Below are positions 34,972-44,371 of a DNA stretch of 64,000 nucleotides, one piece after another. This stretch comes from JAGQZY01 sp964588335. GTDB taxonomy: Bacteria; Bdellovibrionota; Bdellovibrionia; Bdellovibrionales; JAGQZY01. Position numbers and translations under genes: made by a program. Location of the stretch: contig CAZPOV010000002.1 in NCBI GenBank assembly GCA_964588335.1, positions 1 to 64,000 on the forward strand, written 5' to 3'. The notes under the pieces were generated by a model. It saw only the letters and a list, made by a program, of their open reading frames with translations, did not search any database and had not been told where the DNA came from. Positions within the stretch are counted from its first letter, which is position 1; every line of letters starts with the position of its first letter.

Positions 34972-37461
34972 TTAAGGTTTGGTGACAATCACTTCTAAGG
35001 TTTTTACGTTTTTAAATACGTCTTTGCTTTTAAAGCGAATCGAATTTTTAAAGACTTCGTATTCAGATTTCGGAATAGTTTCAACCGTTCCGTCGTACTG
35101 TACGGCCTCAATTTGCGCAACATACTCGTACTGCTCCAAGTTGACATTGTAAGTGGTCGAAACATTCTCTACAGCAATATCTAAAACATTATCGAGGGCT
35201 GGCGAGTAGTCTGATAGACAGACGGGAAATGAGTTCGCGTTGTTCGGCCCTAGAATACCAGTTAAATCTTCATACTGAAGGCCCGACGATAAATAAGAGG
35301 GCGCCTGACAACTGGGGTCGTTACTGGGGTGTATGAAAAAACCGGTAAAAAACCCGTTGGGGCCATGCACGGCCTTCAGGTGGTTGGCGATCATTTCAGG
35401 CAACGATGAAGCCGATTCGGCTCCTTCAAGATCGCTAATTCTAATGGTTTCTTTACTGCCTTTTTGGCGGGTTGATGTGACAACCGTCTTGCTTCCACCG
35501 CTGCGTGAACAGCTGTTCATATTCAGGTCAGAAACTCCTTTGGCGCTACATAGGCTGGCAATTTTACCAGAGTTGGAGCAGACATTGGCATCGGCAATAT
35601 CCGACAGTTGGCAGCGTCCGGGAACTTTTGAATTCTCTTGGCAAGCCACAGTACATGAACTGACATTACTGGCTGAGCCACCGAAATCATTGGCGGCGAC
35701 ATTCTTCTGGCTGCCGTTACAAGCATTGCTTGACGGGCAGGTGAGTCCGTCGGTGGCGATCGAGACCGATCCTGCCTTGGTATTGGTGTTACAGCTCACC
35801 TGGCAGGAGTTCAAATTCTCTCTGTCAAACCCAGGGTTTTTCGACATCAACCAGTCTTTGTCAGCATTGGTACAGCTTCTTGTATCACTGGCTTGGCAAC
35901 TGAAAGTACTGCTTGTCAAAGAGCTGGGTAAAGTCTTCGATGAAGAAACGTTTTGGCTCGAGCAAGTGTAGTCACAAGACGTTACTTGGCTCACTGGTAC
36001 GCCTAAACGAGAGGCGGCAATGCTTCTCTCGTCATCTCCACAGACGCGACTGGTTTGACTACAAGAAAGAATTTGATTGTAAAAGTCCTTGCGTCCCGTT
36101 TCAGTTTTTTGCTCACAGGTTCGAGTGCAGGATTTGATATCATTGGTTGCAGCTCCCACATCGCCGGCCACCAAAGACAACTCTGAACTGTTACAAGCGC
36201 GACTGGCTTGACTGCACGAGTTGGTTTGGTTTGGAATTTTACTTTGAGCCAAGTTGTGGCTCTTCCACTCTTCGTTGCAAGAGATTTTACAGCTGTAAAG
36301 GCTTGATGAGGCCACTCCAAAAATGGCAGCAGCAGCATCTTTTTCACTATTGGTGCAATTGCGTTGGCTACCAACGGTACAAGAACCGTTAACAGTTTTG
36401 TATTTCGTATCCGGCGCTTCACAGGCAATCGGCACGCCATCTTTTCGGCAGGTTTGTATGACTTCATATTTGTATTTCGCCTGTCGCTCTTGGAAAGAAA
36501 TGGCGTGGTCGGTGACCACTTTCGAATAGGTTATTCGTTCTTTGATTTTGGTTCCCTGGTAAGAGATTCTTGTGTTCGCCGACTCGTACTCATAGGAAAT
36601 CGATGCATTTTTTGTAATCACCGGGTTTTGGTTGATCGAGTAGTTGAATTCACAATCCGGGTCACCGGCGCCACAGGATTCCGTTTTTTCAACATTGGTG
36701 GTCATGGTTTCTTGGCGAGTTTCGATAGGACAATTGGCAAGAGAAGTGAAATCATCTTCATTGGTGGCAATCAAGTAGAGGTGAAAAGACAGGTTGTCAG
36801 GATCGGTAAAGTTTTTATTCTGTTGAATTTTTTTAACGAGCGTACAAAGTCCCTGTTCCGTATCACTGCCATTGGTCCCAAGGTTCTCTACACCATCATT
36901 GTAGAGGTTTTTAAAACTATCGAAGTTTCCATCTTTAAAACGGTAACTGATATCTTTTCGACCCTGAAAGAAAGAGGGAACCAAGCGGCTGACCGTCTTT
37001 TCAACAAAATCAGCGGTCGAGGGAATTTTGTCTTTTTCTGAAGCTGGAAGTTCAATCTCTTTACCACCGGGGCCTATGTAGGAAACCAGGTCTTCCTCCT
37101 GGGAGGAAGCCTTTTCGGATCCACTTTCATGGGAGGTTGTGTACAAAGACGCATCGACATCAAAACCGCGAACTTTCTCAATCGCATTCGAGAAGCCTGC
37201 CACCAGATTGGTGTGGATGGGCTTGGTGCTGAAAGAGTTGTCGACAATTGTGGTTAAATGGATTTTCGGGCGATTGTCAGTCGAATTCGGATCGATAAAT
37301 ACGGTGCGACTGGAAGCCAAGTCGTAAGCTTCTTGTGAAGCTTCGTCGAAAGTAAAGCCGACATCATCGTTGGCACAGTTCTGAAAGCCCATAACCACCA
37401 ACAACAGTGATGTCATAACAAATAGAATTCCGGCTATTTTCTTTACGGAAAATTGAGTCAT
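34972..37461 (-). CDS. Large lipoprotein with five four-cysteine repeats
   Basis: An 829-residue protein with a signal sequence and lipobox GFQNC (Cys29). Residues 65-110 (IHLTTIVDNSFSTK) and the region to about 240 resemble a von Willebrand A-like domain. Residues 361-607 hold five regular repeats C-x5-7-C-x21-22-C-x3-C (Cys 361/369/391/395, 416/423/445/449, 467/474/496/500, 522/530/553/557, 575/581/603/607), each about 50 residues; a looser sixth (617/628/638/651) follows. Two disulfides per repeat are likely. The C-terminal 170 residues are strand-rich. It should be a surface or periplasmic adhesive or structural protein. The ATG follows a GGGGGG ribosome site. Confidence 0.85.
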   Translation of the reverse strand: MTQFSVKKIAGILFVMTSLLLVVMGFQNCANDDVGFTFDEASQEAYDLASSRTVFIDPNSTDNRPKIHLTTIVDNSFSTKPIHTNLVAGFSNAIEKVRGFDVDASLYTTSHESGSEKASSQEEDLVSYIGPGGKEIELPASEKDKIPSTADFVEKTVSRLVPSFFQGRKDISYRFKDGNFDSFKNLYNDGVENLGTNGSDTEQGLCTLVKKIQQNKNFTDPDNLSFHLYLIATNEDDFTSLANCPIETRQETMTTNVEKTESCGAGDPDCEFNYSINQNPVITKNASISYEYESANTRISYQGTKIKERITYSKVVTDHAISFQERQAKYKYEVIQTCRKDGVPIACEAPDTKYKTVNGSCTVGSQRNCTNSEKDAAAAIFGVASSSLYSCKISCNEEWKSHNLAQSKIPNQTNSCSQASRACNSSELSLVAGDVGAATNDIKSCTRTCEQKTETGRKDFYNQILSCSQTSRVCGDDERSIAASRLGVPVSQVTSCDYTCSSQNVSSSKTLPSSLTSSTFSCQASDTRSCTNADKDWLMSKNPGFDRENLNSCQVSCNTNTKAGSVSIATDGLTCPSSNACNGSQKNVAANDFGGSASNVSSCTVACQENSKVPGRCQLSDIADANVCSNSGKIASLCSAKGVSDLNMNSCSRSGGSKTVVTSTRQKGSKETIRISDLEGAESASSLPEMIANHLKAVHGPNGFFTGFFIHPSNDPSCQAPSYLSSGLQYEDLTGILGPNNANSFPVCLSDYSPALDNVLDIAVENVSTTYNVNLEQYEYVAQIEAVQYDGTVETIPKSEYEVFKNSIRFKSKDVFKNVKTLEVIVTKP

Positions 37462-37601
37462 CTACGCCCCCCAGCATTTAGATGACAACAGTATATTAAA
37501 GATTAAATGGGCTTGCACGAAATCAGAATAAAACGCTCATTTTAAGACGTATGGGGTGTTGAAATGAGACATACCGAGGGGGTCTCCCCCCTCCAAATTG
37601 A

Positions 37602-40583
37602 CTACTGAATAGACAGTACGTTTTTCAGAAATTTAGCCTCGGCTTTAAGCTTGTTGGCATTACCAGCCACCGCCTTTTTCGACTCTGGTAAAGCTTTATT
37701 GAGTATCTCTGTGATCCTATTGATCTGCTCTGGCGTCGTGTTTAGGATCTCTTTTTTAATCTCCATGTAATCGTCCCAGGTTCGATCAGTCAGATAGAGC
37801 CAGGTCATTTGGCTGGTTTTACCGTAGACTGATTTGTCCTCGTAATAAGGCTTTAACGATCCCAAGATCGCTGGTTTTAATTTCTTAGGTGTAAACTCTT
37901 CTTTGTCCATAAACTCAATGGCACCTTCAAATATCTTGTAGCTTTTTTGCAAATTCGGATCTCGATAGGTCGACATTTTAAAAAGGCCATTCTGACTGAA
38001 GGAGGCGCTGCCACCATAAGCACCGGCCTGCTCGCGCAACTTAGGTGTCATATAGTTGTTGTTAAGGTAACGTGAGTAAACATGCATCGAGCCGTCATAC
38101 TCCAAACCCTTCTTTTTGTAAGATGTGACTTGAGCCACGTATTGAACCTCACCCGGGATGGCGTATCCATCGTAGTCCTCTTGTTTTTCAAAACTCCACT
38201 TTTGGTCTTCGCTGCTTGTGTTGGGCAGCTTTTCTTTGAGTTGAGCGATGCCTTTTTGTAAGGTTTGCAGGTCCTCTTTTGAGGATGTTACGGTAGCCAG
38301 GTAAAGTCGGTTTTGATTAAATATTTCGCCAACCAAAGATTGTAACTGCTGGCTGATCGCCTTCGGTTCAAATTTTGTTTTTAGAACATAGTTTTCAAAG
38401 ACACCGCCACCGAGTTCTTCAGCAAAGGCGCCCTGGTTGGGATAAAAGCTTTTTGAGGCGGCACTCATCGATAACGACGGGGCTCGGTAGGAAATTCCAC
38501 TCAACATTCCGGTTTTGACTTCCTCAATCAAGTTAGCAAGGCGCTCCGTCGGTTTGAACTGTGCTCCTGTTATCAGCTCTTCAACTAAAGTTAGGGCTTT
38601 TTCACGATTTTCGTTTAAGAATCGCAGGCCGACAGTCAATGTGGGCCGATACTGATTCGGATTTTCCACCGATTGGTAGGTGCTGGTGCCAAATCCTAAA
38701 CCGCCAACATAAGTATCCAATTGTTTTTCAATCTCTTGAAAACTCATATTTTTGCTGTCTGTCTTTTTGATAAAGTCGGTGAAGAAAGACAAATTGCGAA
38801 GATTGGATTCGCTCACCCCATGCAGGTCAAAATAAAGATTCAAGTAGGAGATCCCGCTGGTGTCTTGCGGATAGAGTAAAACATCAGTGTTGCCAATTTG
38901 CTCTTTCGTCATAGGAATTGGCTTTTCATCGACTTTGATATCTGCAAGTTCCAATGTTGGTGTTTTCTGCAGGATTTCTTCACTTTCTTTTGCCGCGACC
39001 CATTCACGGTATTTTTCATCGTCTTTTTGATACTCTTCTATGGACTTTTCCTTTAGAGCCTCTTGAACTTGTTTGTCCAGGCCGGCATTGAATTTATCAG
39101 AGAACTGAGGGTCGGGTGTGAGAGTGACCCAGCGTGTTTGCTCGTTGTTAACGAAGTATTTTTTGAAGATGCCTTTGACGAATTCTTGATCGGCCAAACG
39201 CTCCCGAAGTTTTTTAAACTGAGTGACGAAGTCAAGGGCCTCTTCCAAGGGTTTGTCTTGAAAAATCCAGTTGCTAAGAACGATGGACCCCAATTGCATT
39301 CCCTTGTGAGAGCCGTTGGAGTTTTTCTCTTTGTAGGCAAACTCGTATTTATTAAGAATTGCGGTCAGGAGTTCCGGGTCGAGACCCTCTGCAGCCGCCT
39401 TTTTCAACTCCTCGCTTAAAACTTTGGAGATTTCCTCTTTTTGCTTAATATTGGTCCCTTCAAAAACCAATGCGATTCCGTTGTCTTCGCCACCGAAACT
39501 GGTGTAGAAAACAGATTTTGCCAAACCTTCTTTCATGGCTCGCAATTTTAAAGGAGCAGCATTTTTTTCGCTGAAAGCTTGCATTAATACGGCAACGGCA
39601 TCTTCTTCGATGTCTGTCATTTCGGGACCTAAGACATAACCCTTGGCCACAAAGTCTTTGTTCGGCTGTTTCTTGCCGGGATAAGTAGCGGCTAAAGTTG
39701 TGCTTGGGTAATCAAATGTTTTTTGGACTGGAATTTCAGGACGAGTGTAATCCTGTGTTTTTTCAAAATGAGAGAGGAATTTATCATCGATCTCGTTGAG
39801 AATTCTTTTGTAATCCAGATCACCATACAAATAAATCACCGAATTTTGCGGGTGGTAATACTTTTTATGGGCTTCTTTGATTTGATCAAAAGTGAGAGTG
39901 GCGACTTTTTCAGGAAGCCCACCACTGGAATAGGAGAACGGACTTTCTGGCACCAAGGCTTTACCCAGTTGAAACCATACCGAACGGTAAGGGCTAGCAA
40001 ACGCACCTTTCATTTCGCTTAAAACAATTCCATTGATCGACATTTCCTTTGTTTTAGGATCGACCTCATATCTCCAGCCCTCGCGGCGGATAATGCGTTC
40101 ATCATCCAGAACGTTCGGGAAGAAAACGGCATCCATGTAAACGCTCATCAGATTGTCGAAGTCTTTTTCCGAGCGAGTGACAAACGGATACAGCGTATAA
40201 ACCGGGCCGGTCATGGCGTTGATAAAGCTTGCCACCGATGAATTGGCGAGATGAAAAAAGTTCGATTTTGAAGGATAAAAACGCGATCCTTCAAGGACGG
40301 CATGTTCAAAAATGTGAAACAAACCGGTGTCGTCGTAAGGAGGGGTGCGGAAGCCAGCCATAAACGAGCGCGCCGGATCGTCATTTTTAATTAAAACTAT
40401 GGTCGCCCCAGATTTTTCATGTTCAAGCTCCACAACCTCACTGCTGATCGGTTTGACTTGCTTGGCTTTTTTTAACTTGTAACCAGAAAACTGATTATCA
40501 CCGGTGGTCGATGAGTCGCCGCTCTTGGTGCAACCCAGTTGCAAAAACAAAAGGCATAAAAAAATGGTTTGAATGATACGCAT
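37602..40583 (-). CDS. M16C-family metallopeptidase (PreP/falcilysin-like), lipoprotein
   Basis: This 993-residue protein has the inverted zinc motif HIFEH (90-94) followed by VLEGSRFYPSKSNFFHLANSS and later GPVYTLYPF, typical of presequence-peptidase-like M16C enzymes. It has the expected two homologous halves in one chain (about 40-500 and 540-990), which close around short peptides. It starts with a lipoprotein signal (lipobox LQLGC, Cys18), so it works in the envelope. GGAG is upstream of the ATG at 40583. It should degrade peptides, perhaps signal peptides or peptides taken from prey or host. It lies about 100 bp downstream of purE. Confidence 0.92.
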   Translation of the reverse strand: MRIIQTIFLCLLFLQLGCTKSGDSSTTGDNQFSGYKLKKAKQVKPISSEVVELEHEKSGATIVLIKNDDPARSFMAGFRTPPYDDTGLFHIFEHAVLEGSRFYPSKSNFFHLANSSVASFINAMTGPVYTLYPFVTRSEKDFDNLMSVYMDAVFFPNVLDDERIIRREGWRYEVDPKTKEMSINGIVLSEMKGAFASPYRSVWFQLGKALVPESPFSYSSGGLPEKVATLTFDQIKEAHKKYYHPQNSVIYLYGDLDYKRILNEIDDKFLSHFEKTQDYTRPEIPVQKTFDYPSTTLAATYPGKKQPNKDFVAKGYVLGPEMTDIEEDAVAVLMQAFSEKNAAPLKLRAMKEGLAKSVFYTSFGGEDNGIALVFEGTNIKQKEEISKVLSEELKKAAAEGLDPELLTAILNKYEFAYKEKNSNGSHKGMQLGSIVLSNWIFQDKPLEEALDFVTQFKKLRERLADQEFVKGIFKKYFVNNEQTRWVTLTPDPQFSDKFNAGLDKQVQEALKEKSIEEYQKDDEKYREWVAAKESEEILQKTPTLELADIKVDEKPIPMTKEQIGNTDVLLYPQDTSGISYLNLYFDLHGVSESNLRNLSFFTDFIKKTDSKNMSFQEIEKQLDTYVGGLGFGTSTYQSVENPNQYRPTLTVGLRFLNENREKALTLVEELITGAQFKPTERLANLIEEVKTGMLSGISYRAPSLSMSAASKSFYPNQGAFAEELGGGVFENYVLKTKFEPKAISQQLQSLVGEIFNQNRLYLATVTSSKEDLQTLQKGIAQLKEKLPNTSSEDQKWSFEKQEDYDGYAIPGEVQYVAQVTSYKKKGLEYDGSMHVYSRYLNNNYMTPKLREQAGAYGGSASFSQNGLFKMSTYRDPNLQKSYKIFEGAIEFMDKEEFTPKKLKPAILGSLKPYYEDKSVYGKTSQMTWLYLTDRTWDDYMEIKKEILNTTPEQINRITEILNKALPESKKAVAGNANKLKAEAKFLKNVLSIQ

Positions 40584-40681
40584 AGAATCTCCTATCAGGG
40601 GAACCATGGTATAATAGGGAGGCTGTCCTGACCAAGGAGTTGAAGCTTTGGTGGACCGCAGCAGCCGCTAGAAAGTCAGAA

Positions 40682-41179
40682 TCAGTCGTTGAGAAGGTCT
40701 TTCAGGTCCGCGTTCATTTTTTGAACCTTGGTTTTTAAAGAATTTTGGTATTTTTTAAGGTCCATGGCGGTTTTACGGGATTGAGTGCCGACTATGCGAG
40801 CGGCCATTAAGCCTCCGTTGTAAGCATTATCGATAGCCATGGTAGCCACTGGAACACCTTTGGGCATCTGTACAATCGATAGCAATGAGTCCAGTCCATT
40901 GAGAGTTTTTAGTTTTACCGGAATTCCAATGACCGGTAATCGCGTTAGGGATGCCATCATCCCCGGAAGGTGGGCGGCACCGCCTGCCCCCGCAATGATC
41001 GCCTTGATTCCCTGTTCTTCGGCTTTTTTGGCAAAAGCTTTCATCTTATCGGGTGTTCGATGGGCAGAGACCACTTCCACTTGGTAGGGGATTGAGAATT
41101 CATCCAAGGCATCGGCAGCCCCTTCCATAATTTTCCAGTCGGACTGACTGCCCATGATGATGGCCACTTTTGCTTTCAT
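40682..41179 (-). CDS. purE: N5-carboxyaminoimidazole ribonucleotide mutase
   Basis: A 165-residue class I PurE: IIMGSQSDWKIM near residue 7, VVSAHRTPDK near 37, GAGGAAHLPGMMA near 66 and SIVQMPKGVPVATMAIDNAYNGG. It converts N5-CAIR to CAIR in purine synthesis. The ATG overlaps the purK stop, so PurK and PurE are translated together. The final 25 residues form a basic tail. Cytosolic. Confidence 0.95.
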   Translation of the reverse strand: MKAKVAIIMGSQSDWKIMEGAADALDEFSIPYQVEVVSAHRTPDKMKAFAKKAEEQGIKAIIAGAGGAAHLPGMMASLTRLPVIGIPVKLKTLNGLDSLLSIVQMPKGVPVATMAIDNAYNGGLMAARIVGTQSRKTAMDLKKYQNSLKTKVQKMNADLKDLLND

Positions 41180-42288
41180 AGCTGAAATCCTTTCCGTTTT
41201 TTCTTGGCCACTTCCAGAGCTTTTTCGGGCGTGCTGGCCACTTTGTTGATATGCCCCATTTTGCGTCCCTTGCGGTTTTCAGCTTTTCCATACCAATGCA
41301 GGCCGGCAACGGCCTTGAGTTTGAGAGGTTTTTCTCCACCAATCAAGTTGACCATGGCAAACCCACCTTTGATTTTAATTTCTTTTGGGAGTTTCATGCC
41401 AAGCAAACACATGTTGTGAAGATCAAATTGACTGAGACCAGGAGTGTTCTGAGAGTAATGGCCGGTATTGTGAACCCGTGGGGCGATTTCGTTGATGAGC
41501 AAACCATTCGAGGTTTGAAAGAACTCAACACCCATAACTCCAACATATTTTGTTTTCAGTAAAAAGCCTTTCAGTTGTTTTAATATGGGAGCGGCGGCTT
41601 TCATGCGTATTGGACCTTTGACCCAGTCGCAGCGGGCGTCCTTTTGAAAACTTTCAACGAAAGGGAGATGGGTGAAACTCCCATCCAAACTTCGGGCGAT
41701 GATAACGGCACATTCTTTTTTAAATTTAATAAATTTCTCGACAATGAAAGCATCGGCTTTGAAATCATTTTCAACGAAGGTTTTTAATTGTTTATTGTCT
41801 TTGATAATAAAAGTGCCGTAGCCGTCGTAACCGAAGGTGCGTTGTTTGAACACAACGGGCAACTTATGCAGATTTAGAAATTCATTGATTTCTTCTTCGG
41901 TGTTGACCGCAGCCCACGGTGATGACGGCAACCGAGATTGGTCGAACAGCTGTTTCTGGGTTTTTCTGTCTTGCAATTGCCCCATCAATTGAGGGGCTGG
42001 ATAAATCTTGGTTTTGGTGTTTTTTTGAGCCTGCACCAGTTTGTCGGCATTCAGAAACTCACTTTCGAAGGTGGCGACATCGACTCGGCTTAAGAAACCT
42101 TCAAGGTCGTCTTGGCTTTCCAGAGAGCCTTGATGCCAGTGGCGAGTGTTTTGTGCGGCGGGACTGTCGGCGCGAAGACTTAAAACGTGGGGTTCTAGCC
42201 CCAACTGATGGGCGCTTTCCGAAAGCATTTTTGCCAGCTGACCGCCTCCCAAGTAGCCTACTTTCGTTTTGGGACTAAAATGACTCAA
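41176..42288 (-). CDS. purK: N5-carboxyaminoimidazole ribonucleotide synthase
   Basis: An ATP-grasp enzyme that makes N5-CAIR from AIR and bicarbonate and passes it to PurE. It starts VGYLGGGQLAKML and shows the ATP-grasp elements FKQRTFGYDGYGTFII, ECAVIIARSLDG and EIAPRVHNTGHYS. The TTG at 42288 is preceded by GAGGAAAAA and leads directly into the conserved start, giving 370 residues; the open frame to 42345 adds nothing homologous and would run over the divergent gene's promoter. Overlaps purE by 4 bp. Confidence 0.94.
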   Translation of the reverse strand: MSHFSPKTKVGYLGGGQLAKMLSESAHQLGLEPHVLSLRADSPAAQNTRHWHQGSLESQDDLEGFLSRVDVATFESEFLNADKLVQAQKNTKTKIYPAPQLMGQLQDRKTQKQLFDQSRLPSSPWAAVNTEEEINEFLNLHKLPVVFKQRTFGYDGYGTFIIKDNKQLKTFVENDFKADAFIVEKFIKFKKECAVIIARSLDGSFTHLPFVESFQKDARCDWVKGPIRMKAAAPILKQLKGFLLKTKYVGVMGVEFFQTSNGLLINEIAPRVHNTGHYSQNTPGLSQFDLHNMCLLGMKLPKEIKIKGGFAMVNLIGGEKPLKLKAVAGLHWYGKAENRKGRKMGHINKVASTPEKALEVAKKKRKGFQL

Positions 42289-42351
42289 TTTTTCCTCGCT
42301 TGCAAAGACGAAGGATTGACATTTTTTTTGCCCTGGGTCAAGCAACTGTCA

Positions 42352-43416
42352 ATGACATCCCCTGGCCTTGGATTTTACAAACCCGGCTTACCAAAAAGCC
42401 TTAATTTTCCGCTGACTATGGCTCCCATGGTTGGGCTCAGTCACTGTGCTTTTCGTCAGCTTTTACGAGAGTATCTGCCAGCCGAGGCGGTGACGTTATG
42501 GCCCAGTGAGATGCTCAATTCTCGACGTCTGCCAGACGAGACACTGCAAAAAATTCCTGAGGCCATGCGGGCTGAGGATGAAAATTTTTGGGTTCCCCAG
42601 ATTCTTGCCAATGAAGAAGATAAAATCAAACGGTCGCTAATAAAGCTTTACGATCATGGCGCTCAAGGCATCGACATCAACATGGGGTGCCCGGTACGAA
42701 AGGCGTTAAAACATAACTATGGCGTGGCTTTGATGGGCGATGTCGACTACGCCGCCGAAGTGGTGCGAATGACGGTGAAAAATGCCTCCGGACCGGTGTC
42801 GGTCAAACTTCGTGCTGTCGAGGCCGATCAGCGTCAGGATTGGGTGCATTTTGTAAAAAGTATCGAGGCTGCTGGCGCCTCGTGGTTGTGCTTGCATCCA
42901 CGCACAGCCGAACAGAAGCGTCGGGGGCAATCGGATTGGACGCAAATTCGTGAGCTCACCGAACAAGTCAGCATTCCTGTGATTGGCAATGGCGATATTC
43001 AGACCAGTGAAGATGTGCAAAGAATGATTCAAGAAACCGGTTGTGACATGGCCATGGCTGGACGGGCTTTAACGGCCCGTCCCTGGTTGTTCTGGCAGCT
43101 TGGAGAGGATTTGGGATGGGCGCCACCTAAGGGACGAGAGGGACAGAAAGCACCGCGCACTGGAATCGAGGAAGGGACTGAATACGGTCACAGCCTTTTG
43201 CGTCTTTTAAATCTGATGCAAGATTTTTTTCCTGAACCCTTGGCCATTCGAAAATTTCGCTTTCATGTGAAAACCGGTGCGGTTTGGCTGCCGTTTGGAC
43301 ATGATCTGTTCAGTCGAACCACCAAAGCCAAAACCTTTCCCGCAATGGAAAAGACCTTAAAGCAGTTCTTTCAACATCCTCACTGCATGTCGGTAAAAAC
43401 CGAGCTTCGGCAGTGA
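42352..43416 (+). CDS. tRNA-dihydrouridine synthase, paralogue 1
   Basis: A 354-residue FMN enzyme of the Dus family. LTMAPMVGLSHCAFRQLL (about 21-38) binds FMN, GIDINMGCPVRKA near 128 carries the catalytic Cys, and LCLHPRTAEQKRRGQSDW and VIGNGDI complete the barrel. It reduces uridine in the tRNA D-loop using NADPH. The ATG at 42352 starts close to the conserved part; frames open earlier to 42208 collide with purK. A second Dus gene lies at 47115-48086. Confidence 0.9.
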   Translation: MTSPGLGFYKPGLPKSLNFPLTMAPMVGLSHCAFRQLLREYLPAEAVTLWPSEMLNSRRLPDETLQKIPEAMRAEDENFWVPQILANEEDKIKRSLIKLYDHGAQGIDINMGCPVRKALKHNYGVALMGDVDYAAEVVRMTVKNASGPVSVKLRAVEADQRQDWVHFVKSIEAAGASWLCLHPRTAEQKRRGQSDWTQIRELTEQVSIPVIGNGDIQTSEDVQRMIQETGCDMAMAGRALTARPWLFWQLGEDLGWAPPKGREGQKAPRTGIEEGTEYGHSLLRLLNLMQDFFPEPLAIRKFRFHVKTGAVWLPFGHDLFSRTTKAKTFPAMEKTLKQFFQHPHCMSVKTELRQ

Positions 43417-43805
43417 ATGTGCGAAACCCAGAGCACGTCGGCGTTTTCCAATACTCCAAGGATGATGACCTGTACGGATTCGCCGGTGACGTTCAAAAGG
43501 CCATTAAAGGTTATTTCCGATACTTTATTAAGACGATACCGTCGGTACGAGGTTTGGCAGAAATTAATTACAATATGGACGTGAAAGTGACTTTGGAATT
43601 TTCAGGTGCTGACGTTATTCCGACTGGTGACCGAAATCGACCGAGATTGGTGACAGGTTATGAGACTCTACAAGCGAAATGGAAATTGGATTTTTCAAAA
43701 CTAGGCAGCGTTAAACAGCTGCCATCGACTCTAAATCAAGACTCCTCTTCCAGTGGCAGTCGTTCCAGTCCATCAAGAAAGTCATCAAAAAACGATCGCC
43801 CCTGA
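43413..43805 (+). CDS. Small uncharacterised protein
   Basis: The GTG start overlaps the dus stop, giving 130 residues. Residues 5-90 look folded (VFQYSKDDDLYGFAGDVQKAIKGYFRYFI, then VKVTLEFSGADVIPTGDRNR); the tail is Ser/Arg rich and runs for 70 bp opposite the end of the convergent gene at 43736-44371. I recognise no family. The Ser-rich tail is a by-product of the other strand's codons or a disordered end. Confidence 0.5.
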   Translation: MNVRNPEHVGVFQYSKDDDLYGFAGDVQKAIKGYFRYFIKTIPSVRGLAEINYNMDVKVTLEFSGADVIPTGDRNRPRLVTGYETLQAKWKLDFSKLGSVKQLPSTLNQDSSSSGSRSSPSRKSSKNDRP

Positions 43806-44371
43806 TCCAAGGATTGTTCGGCCGCCTCGGCGATTCGACGAATGGTCGGGTCTTGTGCGGCCTGCGCCACCTGTTGCAAGTCTTTCGACAGTTGCGTGAT
43901 ATCGTTTTGATTTTTCATGAGCTCTCGCAAAGCTAAAACTTTTACCGCCCCCATTTGGTTCTGGGTTTGCTCAGCAAGAGTGTGAGGTTCAACAGTTCGT
44001 CCTTGTTCTTTAAAAGGGTCGGGTTGTTGTATGAGTTTTAAAAGTCGAGGTTTTGACGTTGGCAGTTTGGCAACCAGTTGCCGGACATACCGGACCTCGT
44101 CTTGGTAAGAAAATGAGGTGGCAGGATCCTGCTGGGTGCTCTTGCGTTTCGCCACTGGAACTTTTTTAGAAAGAGGTGTGCGTTGGTGCATCGGTGTTTT
44201 TGTCTTGGTTTTGCTGGATTGCCTTTGCGCCTCTTCTTTTTCAGTACTAAATTGGATTCCGTCCATGGAATCCGGAGTATTGAATTTCCAAATAAAAAAC
44301 AGTCCTAAGATCGCAATAGCGATTGTCAGAGGTCGCAAAATACGTCGTCGGTTTTGGTTATGAGGGCCCAA
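43736..44371 (-). CDS. Single-span membrane protein, unknown
   Basis: A 211-residue protein with a basic N-terminus and one membrane span (ILRPLTIAIAILGLFFIWKF, about 11-30). Residues 40-90 form a basic linker and residues 95-210 are helical and periplasmic (YVRQLVAKLPTSKPRLLKLI, then LSKDLQQVAQAAQDPTIRRI). The TTG start has GGAGG upstream and begins directly after the stop of the metzincin-motif gene, so it is likely translated with it. No function predicted. Confidence 0.65.
   Translation of the reverse strand: MGPHNQNRRRILRPLTIAIAILGLFFIWKFNTPDSMDGIQFSTEKEEAQRQSSKTKTKTPMHQRTPLSKKVPVAKRKSTQQDPATSFSYQDEVRYVRQLVAKLPTSKPRLLKLIQQPDPFKEQGRTVEPHTLAEQTQNQMGAVKVLALRELMKNQNDITQLSKDLQQVAQAAQDPTIRRIAEAAEQSLDQGRSFFDDFLDGLERLPLEEES

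Noticed and set aside
36364..37041. Long plus-strand frame opposite the Cys-repeat lipoprotein
   Set aside because: It has no ribosome site or family likeness, and the opposite strand has a clear signal peptide, lipobox and regular repeats.
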